Below, piece after piece: positions 6,930 to 10,877 of a DNA stretch of 10,877 bases. The position numbers and the translations under genes were made by a program. The stretch is from assembly GCA_024695315.1 (NCBI GenBank), contig JAILIJ010000209.1, positions 1-10,877 on the forward strand. The letters are read 5' to 3'. The DNA comes from Bacteroidaceae bacterium. GTDB lineage: Bacteria; Bacteroidota; Bacteroidia; Bacteroidales; Bacteroidaceae. Each line of letters begins with the position of its first letter. Position 1 is the stretch's first letter. The notes under the pieces were generated by a model. The model saw only the letters and a program-made list of their open reading frames with translations, was not told the origin of the DNA and did not search any database.

Positions 6930-7856
6930 ATGATTAACCGTACACTCATCCGTCTAAAGGTAGTACAACTAATGTACGCTTTTTATCAGAACGGTGGAAA
7001 AAACATTGAGACAGCAGAAAAGGAACTACTTTTCAGCTTATCTAAGGCTTATGACCTGTATAATTATCTTTTGATGCTTATCATAGCCATCAACAGATAT
7101 GCACTCTCACAGATTGAGCGCAAGGAAGAACTTAATCAGGCCGCACACATCGACGAGAAATTAAGCCGAAGATTTGTTGACAATAAGTTCATACTGCAGC
7201 TTGAGTCTAACCTACAGTTGGAGGACTACAAGCAGAGAATGAAAAAGACTTGGGATAACGACCTTAACTACGTTAAAAAGCTCTACGAAGCAATCATTGC
7301 CTCCGATACATACAAGGAGTATATGGAAATGGAGAGCACCACATACGCAGACGACCGCGAATTGTGGCGCAAGCTTTACAAGGGCATCATCATGAAGGAT
7401 GAAGAACTCGACGACTTACTCGAGGACCAAAGCCTTTACTGGAATGATGACCGTGCAATCGTGGATACTTTCGTGCTTAAGACTATCAAGCGATTCGAAG
7501 AGGAGAATGGTGAAAATCAGGAACTCATTCCTGAATATAAGGATGACGAAGACAGAGACTTCGCTATCCGTTTGTTCACACGCTGCATCTCCAATGATGA
7601 ATACTACAGAAGCCTTATCAGCCGCTGCGTTAAAAACTGGGAATTCAACCGTCTTGCATACATGGACATCATCATCATGCAGATTGCCGTTGCTGAAATT
7701 CTTAGCTTCCCACAGATTCCTGTTTCTGTAACAATCAACGAATACGTTGAAATTGCCAAGTGGTACAGCACTCCTAAGAGCGCAAGCTACGTTAACGGCA
7801 TCATCGACGCAGTCGTAAGAATGTTACGTGACGAAAGCAAGTTGATGAAAGCTTAG
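6930..7856 (+). CDS. nusB: Transcription antitermination protein NusB, long Bacteroidetes form
   Basis: A 308-residue NusB, about twice the size of the E. coli protein (139 residues). With NusE (S10) it binds boxA RNA and supports antitermination during rRNA transcription. The N-terminus (NRTLIRLKVVQLMYAFYQNGG) aligns with the first NusB helix. The C-terminal hundred residues carry the conserved core: DFAIRLFTRCI, then RLAYMDIIIMQIAVAEIL, PVSVTINEYVEIAKWYSTPKSASYVNGIIDAV. Between them lies a charged, helical insertion of roughly 150 residues with acidic patches such as DEELDDLLED. Long NusB proteins of this kind are usual in Bacteroidetes, so this is not a fusion error. It opens the operon, 56 bases ahead of yajC. 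The insertion has no function that I can name. Confidence 0.93.
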   Translation: MINRTLIRLKVVQLMYAFYQNGGKNIETAEKELLFSLSKAYDLYNYLLMLIIAINRYALSQIERKEELNQAAHIDEKLSRRFVDNKFILQLESNLQLEDYKQRMKKTWDNDLNYVKKLYEAIIASDTYKEYMEMESTTYADDRELWRKLYKGIIMKDEELDDLLEDQSLYWNDDRAIVDTFVLKTIKRFEEENGENQELIPEYKDDEDRDFAIRLFTRCISNDEYYRSLISRCVKNWEFNRLAYMDIIIMQIAVAEILSFPQIPVSVTINEYVEIAKWYSTPKSASYVNGIIDAVVRMLRDESKLMKA

Positions 7857-7912
7857 TGAGAAATAAATATTAATTAAAAAACAACAGGTACTATACCTAT
7901 ATATTAAACAAA

Positions 7913-8230
7913 ATGACAACAGCACTTATTCTAATGCAGGCACAACAAGGTGGCGGGATGTCTATGATTATCATGCTTGTCCTTATGATTGCCATCTTCT
8001 ATTTCTTCATGATTCGACCACAGAGAAAGCGTCAGAAAGAAATCGAAGCTTTCCGTAATAGCCTAACTATAGGTAGCGAAGTAATCACAGCAAGCGGCGT
8101 CTACGGAAAAGTCAAGAACCTAAACGAGGGCGAACCATACATCTCTATAGAAATCGCTAAAGATGTAGTAATAAAGGTTGACCGCAACTACGTTTACGCA
8201 AAAGACAACCAGCCTCTCCAGCAGCAATAA
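7913..8230 (+). CDS. yajC: Preprotein translocase subunit YajC
   Basis: A 105-residue inner-membrane protein that associates with SecDF as an accessory of the Sec translocon. A single membrane helix at residues 17-34 is followed directly by the diagnostic MIRPQRKRQKE segment and a small cytoplasmic SH3-like domain (GSEVITASGVYGKVKNL near 54-70). Length is typical. The start at 7913 gives the short polar N-terminus usual for the family; Met16 lies at the edge of the helix and is a poorer choice. It is 56 bases after nusB and 16 bases before the YbbR gene, a close spacing that suggests translation on one message. In many bacteria yajC sits with secDF; here it sits with nusB and ybbR instead. 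Confidence 0.95.
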   Translation: MTTALILMQAQQGGGMSMIIMLVLMIAIFYFFMIRPQRKRQKEIEAFRNSLTIGSEVITASGVYGKVKNLNEGEPYISIEIAKDVVIKVDRNYVYAKDNQPLQQQ

Positions 8231-8246
8231 GTAAAAATAAGAGAAG

Positions 8247-9254
8247 ATGAGTCAACTGACGCAAAATACTACTGTAGTCAGAATCTTGAGTTTCTTCAAG
8301 CTTATACATAGAAGATTGCGATTGGTAAAAATCAATCGCAATCTTTTGGTGTATCTCACCTTCCTTGCCGTATCCATAGGGTTCTGGTGTCTACAGACTC
8401 TTAAAGAGGAAACTTTTCAGACAATAAATTTCGAACTCGAAATTACCGGAACACCTAAAAACATCATCTTCACATCTGAAGTACCTAAGATAGTAAAGGC
8501 AAACGTCAACGGACGTGGATTCGATTTCCTCGACCATTACACACGTTCAAATGGCAACAAAATATCCATACCTTTTGAGGCTTTCACACGAAAGGAAGGA
8601 AAAGCAAACTACGACGGTACTGCGCTCAAACGACTCATTCAGCGACAGCTGAACAATAGCTTAACCATACAGTCATGCTCGCCTTCCAACTTAAACCTCT
8701 ACTATAGTGCTGGAAAGAAAAAACGTGTACCGGTAATATTTGGAGGAAAAGCACGAGTTGGATTGCAACATGTGCTATGTGACATTAAAGTAAAACCAGA
8801 TTCTGTCGACATATACGCCCCAAAACATTTGTACGACAGCATTCATACTATATACACCGACCGACCTTTCTATAAGAATGTCGAAGATACTTTGAGACGC
8901 CGTCTTGCTCTTCAAAGCATACAAGGCGTGAAAATGGTACCCGACTCGGTAGATATAACAATATGCGTCGACCTGTTTACCGAAAAGTCTGTTTCTGTAC
9001 CTATATACTGTACAAACATTCCTAGCAACAAGGTTCTGCGCACATTCCCAAGCAAGGCTAACGTATCATTCCACGTAAGTGCAACAATGTACAACGCCAT
9101 TACAGAGAAAAACTTCCTTGTCGTAGTGGATTACAACACTATAGACAAAGACGACGAAAAATGTAAGGTCATACTGAGCGGACAACCTTCTGGAGTTTCA
9201 CAAGTCAAAGTGTCACCAGAATATGTAGAGTACATTATTGAACAGGCAGACTAA
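8247..9254 (+). CDS. YbbR-domain membrane-anchored protein
   Basis: A 335-residue protein with a basic cytoplasmic N-terminus (residues 1-31), one membrane helix at 33-50 and an extracytoplasmic remainder made of repeated beta-rich YbbR-like units (about 55-125, 150-225 and 230-330). Repeated phrases such as VKPDSVDIYAP and KMVPDSVDITI mark corresponding strands in successive units. The Firmicutes relative CdaR regulates the cyclic-di-AMP synthase CdaA, but no cdaA is in this window and the function in Bacteroidetes is not established. The ATG at 8247 is the only methionine before residue 200, and it gives a normal N-terminal tail before the helix. An unusually strong hairpin (8311-8346) lies within codons 22-34. 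It is 16 bases after yajC and 40 before coaE. Confidence 0.85.
   Translation: MSQLTQNTTVVRILSFFKLIHRRLRLVKINRNLLVYLTFLAVSIGFWCLQTLKEETFQTINFELEITGTPKNIIFTSEVPKIVKANVNGRGFDFLDHYTRSNGNKISIPFEAFTRKEGKANYDGTALKRLIQRQLNNSLTIQSCSPSNLNLYYSAGKKKRVPVIFGGKARVGLQHVLCDIKVKPDSVDIYAPKHLYDSIHTIYTDRPFYKNVEDTLRRRLALQSIQGVKMVPDSVDITICVDLFTEKSVSVPIYCTNIPSNKVLRTFPSKANVSFHVSATMYNAITEKNFLVVVDYNTIDKDDEKCKVILSGQPSGVSQVKVSPEYVEYIIEQAD
8311..8347 (+). other. Terminator-like hairpin inside the YbbR-domain coding sequence
   Basis: Arms 8312-8324 and 8333-8345 form thirteen perfect Watson-Crick pairs. Adding G-U and T-A pairs inside and one G-U outside extends the stem to 16 pairs around an AAAA loop (8327-8330). A run of four T follows (8344-8347). 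It resembles an intrinsic terminator or attenuator, but lies about 65 bases inside the gene, covering codons 22-34 just before the membrane helix. Confidence 0.8.
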
Positions 9255-9294
9255 TCTTTTGTTCTTATACACAAAAAACAATAACGGTTCAAGC

Positions 9295-9900
9295 ATGAGA
9301 ATAGGAATAACAGGAGGAATAGGCAGCGGAAAAAGCTTCATCTGCGACGAAATGCGCAAATATGGTTTTCGCATATACAACTGCGACGATGAAGCCAAAA
9401 GACTGATGGTTGAAGACCAAAACATCGTCAATAGCCTAAAAAAAATAATAGGCGATGAAGCATACTCTTCAGACAACAAACTTAACAAAGCCGCAATAGC
9501 TAAATTTCTGTTTTCAAATAATAAAAATGCTCAACGAATAAATGCTATCGTACACCCTGCCGTAAAAAAAGATTTTCTTAGATGGGCAAAAGAAATAGAG
9601 AACTCCACGGAGCCTAACATAAAGAAAATTCCCATCATGGAAAGCGCAATACTTTACGAGTCACATTTTGAGGATGTCGTAGATAAAGTAGTACTCATTT
9701 GGGCAGAAGAACAGACAAGACTAAAAAGGGCAATGGAACGTGACAATACCAGTCAAGAAGCAATAAAAGCCCGCATGTCGTCACAACTACCAGGAAAAGA
9801 TCTTCTGAAACGTGCAGACTACGTCTTCAACCACGAAGACTATAGCACAACAAATGTCGAGCTTCAAAAGCTCCTTAATTATATAGAAAAAAATACGTAA
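9295..9900 (+). CDS. coaE: Dephospho-CoA kinase
   Basis: A 201-residue cytosolic kinase that phosphorylates the 3'-hydroxyl of dephospho-CoA with ATP, the last step of coenzyme A synthesis. The P-loop GGIGSGKS is at residues 7-14, the substrate-site acid in NCDDEAKRL at 31-32, HPAV at 87-90, and the lid/adenine region RLKRAMERDNTSQEAIKARMSSQ near 140-165, followed by ADYVFNHED. Length matches the family (about 200). The start at 9295 is chosen because CoaE begins directly with the P-loop strand (MRIGITGG). A longer frame from a TTG at 9238 would overlap the previous gene and add 19 residues without family support. It lies 40 bases after the YbbR gene and 52 before the DUF5606 gene in the same operon. 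Confidence 0.95.
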   Translation: MRIGITGGIGSGKSFICDEMRKYGFRIYNCDDEAKRLMVEDQNIVNSLKKIIGDEAYSSDNKLNKAAIAKFLFSNNKNAQRINAIVHPAVKKDFLRWAKEIENSTEPNIKKIPIMESAILYESHFEDVVDKVVLIWAEEQTRLKRAMERDNTSQEAIKARMSSQLPGKDLLKRADYVFNHEDYSTTNVELQKLLNYIEKNT

Positions 9901-9952
9901 AACTAAAATAGAGATAATAAAAAAGATTTTATAATTCAAAAGACATAGATTT

Positions 9953-10375
9953 ATGCTAAAGACAATTCTCGCCATTTCTGGCAAACCAGGACTCTACCGC
10001 CTCGTTTCACGCGGCAACAAAAGTCTTATTGTAGAAACAGTAGATGCTGCCAAGAAGCGTATGCCTGCTTTCGGAGCTGACAAGGTCGTTTCACTTGCCG
10101 ACATCTCAATATACACAAACGATGACAGCGAAGTTAGCCTTACTTCTGTCTTCGAATCTATCAAGAAGAATTATGATGGTAAAGCAGTTGACCTCTCTCC
10201 AAAGAAAGCTGAGCAGGACGACATAATCGCTTTCTTCACTAAGGTACTCCCTAACTACGACACAGATCGTGTACGCGTAAGCGACATGCGCAAGGTTCTC
10301 GCTTGGTACAACCTTCTCGTAGAATACGGAATTACTGAGTTTGAGGATAAAGCTCCTGAGGCTGCAGCAGAATAA
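9953..10375 (+). CDS. DUF5606 family protein
   Basis: A 140-residue soluble protein of a family (DUF5606) found mainly in Bacteroidetes. The N-terminal part (residues 1-50) begins with the characteristic LKTILAISGKPGLYRLVSRGNKSLIVE and looks like a small beta barrel. The second part (about 60-132) is helical, with SVFESIKKNYDGK and a segment VRVSDMRKVLAWYNLLVEYGI. The tail is acidic and Ala-rich. There is no signal peptide or membrane helix, so it should be cytoplasmic. No catalytic motif is evident and I do not know the function. It is the last gene of the nusB - yajC - ybbR - coaE run, an association that suggests a housekeeping role, and is followed by two hairpins. Confidence 0.85.
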   Translation: MLKTILAISGKPGLYRLVSRGNKSLIVETVDAAKKRMPAFGADKVVSLADISIYTNDDSEVSLTSVFESIKKNYDGKAVDLSPKKAEQDDIIAFFTKVLPNYDTDRVRVSDMRKVLAWYNLLVEYGITEFEDKAPEAAAE

Positions 10376-10403
10376 TTTTGCCTTTCTTTAGAAAGTTGCA
10401 AAA
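10376..10403 (+). other. Hairpin starting immediately after the DUF5606 stop codon
   Basis: TTTTGC pairs with GCAAAA and CTTTC pairs with GAAAG around a TTTA loop, giving eleven base pairs with a two-base bulge. The stem begins at the first base after TAA. No T-run follows, so it is not a terminator by itself; it stands 7 bases before the larger terminator hairpin and may protect the 3' end. Confidence 0.55.
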
Positions 10404-10410
10404 GACCGAG

Positions 10411-10480
10411 AACACGGAGAATTCAAAGCAAGATTTTCTTTAGAATATCTACAAAAACTTTGAATACTCCGTGTTTTTTT
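10411..10480 (+). terminator. Terminator of the nusB operon, long two-stage hairpin
   Basis: Arms 10411-10428 and 10458-10475 pair at 17 of 18 positions. Followed by seven T (10474-10480), this is a convincing intrinsic terminator. The 29-base loop is unusually long, but it contains a second stem (AGAT-T-TTC with GAA-T-ATCT, 10431-10450), so the whole can fold as one extended rod. Confidence 0.87.
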
Positions 10481-10683
10481 ATATAGTTTTTCCCCCCATA
10501 ATTTATAGAATACCTCCCTCCCCTATCCAACCATCGAATCTACAGAAAAACATAACCCTCAAATTACGATAACCCTTTTTTGAAGCACAACTATAATTGC
10601 AAACTCAAGATAGCAATCCTTCGAATCGACTTTTTTATAAATAGTTAAAAAAGAATAAATAATCTAAATAAACTTAAAAATTA
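10481..10683. other. AT-rich intergenic stretch without a gene
   Basis: There are no reading frames of note on either strand. It holds a pyrimidine-rich patch (10488-10520, with CCCCCC and CCTCCCTCCCC), which may simply trail the terminator. It also holds an A-T hairpin CTTTTTTA/TAAAAAAG at 10630-10653. I see no RNA gene here. Confidence 0.5.
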
Positions 10684-10714
10684 TTGGAAAATCGTAATTC
10701 ATTTGCTATATTCA
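10684..10714 (+). promoter_or_regulatory. Weak promoter candidate for the right-end sequence
   Basis: TTG (10684-10686), a 20-base spacer and TATATTCA (10707-10714) have the Bacteroidetes spacing. The -7 box, however, has two mismatches in its conserved TTTG half. A second near-match, TTCATTTG at 10698-10705, has no -33 partner. The call rests mainly on spacing and on the structured sequence that follows. Confidence 0.22.
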
Positions 10715-10766
10715 CGCATTCATCTGACGACTCGCGGACATCTCAGATCACAAGCGGAATTAAGAG

Positions 10767-10798
10767 CGATTTTGTTCAATCAAAATCGATACAAAATC
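10767..10798 (+). other. Two mutually exclusive hairpins from one arm
   Basis: CGATTTTG (10767-10774) pairs perfectly with CAAAATCG (10781-10788) over eight bases with a six-base loop. Shifted by one base, GATTTTGT (10768-10775) pairs equally well with ACAAAATC (10791-10798) around a 15-base loop. The two pairings exclude each other. A short stem ATCTGA/TCAGAT lies just upstream (10722-10748). Confidence 0.5.
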
Positions 10799-10801
10799 AC
10801 A

Positions 10802-10877
10802 ATGAATTTCGAAGGTGATACGAAGGAGATACGAAGCGTTGCCGAAGGAGGTGGGGTAAAAAGTTACGCCCTTTTTC
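10802..10877 (+). CDS. Possible start of a short or truncated reading frame at the right edge
   Basis: An ATG at 10802 opens 25 codons without a stop to the window edge, beginning M-N-F-E-G-D-T-K-E-I-R and continuing through S-V-A-E-G-G-G. I recognise no family. A frame of this length is expected by chance fairly often, and the DNA under it is the 11-base repeat, so coding is uncertain. If real, the structured sequence upstream would be its leader. Confidence 0.25.
   Translation, partial: MNFEGDTKEIRSVAEGGGVKSYALF
10810..10853 (+). repeat. Four degenerate 11-base tandem repeats
   Basis: Four consecutive 11-base units begin with CGAAG: CGAAGGTGATA, CGAAGGAGATA, CGAAGCGTTGC and CGAAGGAGGTG. 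The first two differ at one base; the other two share mainly the first half. The period is not a multiple of three, so it is not a simple repeat at protein level. Confidence 0.65.
10853..10876 (+). terminator. Terminator-like hairpin at the right edge
   Basis: GTAA (10856-10859) pairs with TTAC (10864-10867) around an AAAG loop. Three more G-C pairs (10853-10855 with 10869-10871) follow past a single bulged G. Five T follow (10872-10876). It is short and lies two bases from the edge, so it could be a true terminator, an attenuator or coincidence. Confidence 0.3.

Noticed and set aside
7399..7731. 110-codon plus-strand frame inside nusB
   Set aside because: It is a shifted-frame shadow of a conserved coding region; Ser/Arg/Met-rich composition and no family pattern.
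9238..9294. Longer CoaE frame starting at a TTG codon at 9238
   Set aside because: It overlaps the YbbR gene by 17 bases, uses a rare start, and adds residues before a P-loop strand that normally forms the N-terminus. The ATG at 9295 is better.
10562..10699. Distant inverted repeat AATTACGAT / ATCGTAATT
   Set aside because: Nine bases separated by 120 in AT-rich DNA is likely by chance, and no other pairing supports it.

Overview
The window is chromosomal DNA from a Bacteroidales bacterium, most probably Prevotella or a close relative. This rests on three things. Promoter-like sites follow the Bacteroidetes pattern (TTTG, about 20 bases, TAnnTTTG) and starts lack Shine-Dalgarno sequences. 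Family content is typical of the phylum: a PUR-alpha-like DUF3276 protein, a DUF5606 protein, an oversized NusB and a YbbR-domain protein. Base composition is moderately AT-rich. It reads as mostly core genome: I see no transposase, integrase, phage gene, tRNA, rRNA or CRISPR array, and no broken gene.

Layout. (1) 220-4330, plus strand: an NhaC-type Na+/H+ antiporter, an exported C1B cysteine aminopeptidase (bleomycin hydrolase / aminopeptidase C type) and cytosolic peptidase T. They are spaced by 35 and 20 bases and end at a strong bidirectional terminator (4348-4384). (2) 4430-6157, minus strand: rplY (ribosomal protein L25/CTC), pth (peptidyl-tRNA hydrolase) and an Hsp15/RqcP-like S4 RNA-binding protein, a translation and ribosome-rescue cluster. 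A terminator-like hairpin separates rplY from pth, and a good promoter precedes rplY. (3) 6362-6712, minus strand: a separate DUF3276 nucleic-acid-binding gene, divergent from the next unit. (4) 6930-10375, plus strand: nusB, yajC, a YbbR-domain gene, coaE and a DUF5606 gene, probably one operon, ending in two stacked hairpins. (5) 10481-10877: about 400 bases with no confident gene. The last 200 bases are structured, with two competing hairpins, four degenerate 11-base repeats, a terminator-like hairpin and a possible short reading frame running off the edge.

The first unit joins ion homeostasis to peptide use: the exported aminopeptidase could trim peptides in the periplasm, and PepT finishes tripeptides in the cytosol. 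That functional link is inference. The second and fourth units are housekeeping: translation quality control, rRNA transcription antitermination, the Sec accessory subunit, and the last step of coenzyme A synthesis.

I did not find an obvious new multi-gene system. The observations most worth a second look are at the nucleic-acid level: a near-perfect terminator-like hairpin inside the 5' coding region of the YbbR gene, the two-hairpin 3' UTR after the DUF5606 gene, and the structured, 11-base-periodic DNA at the right end.
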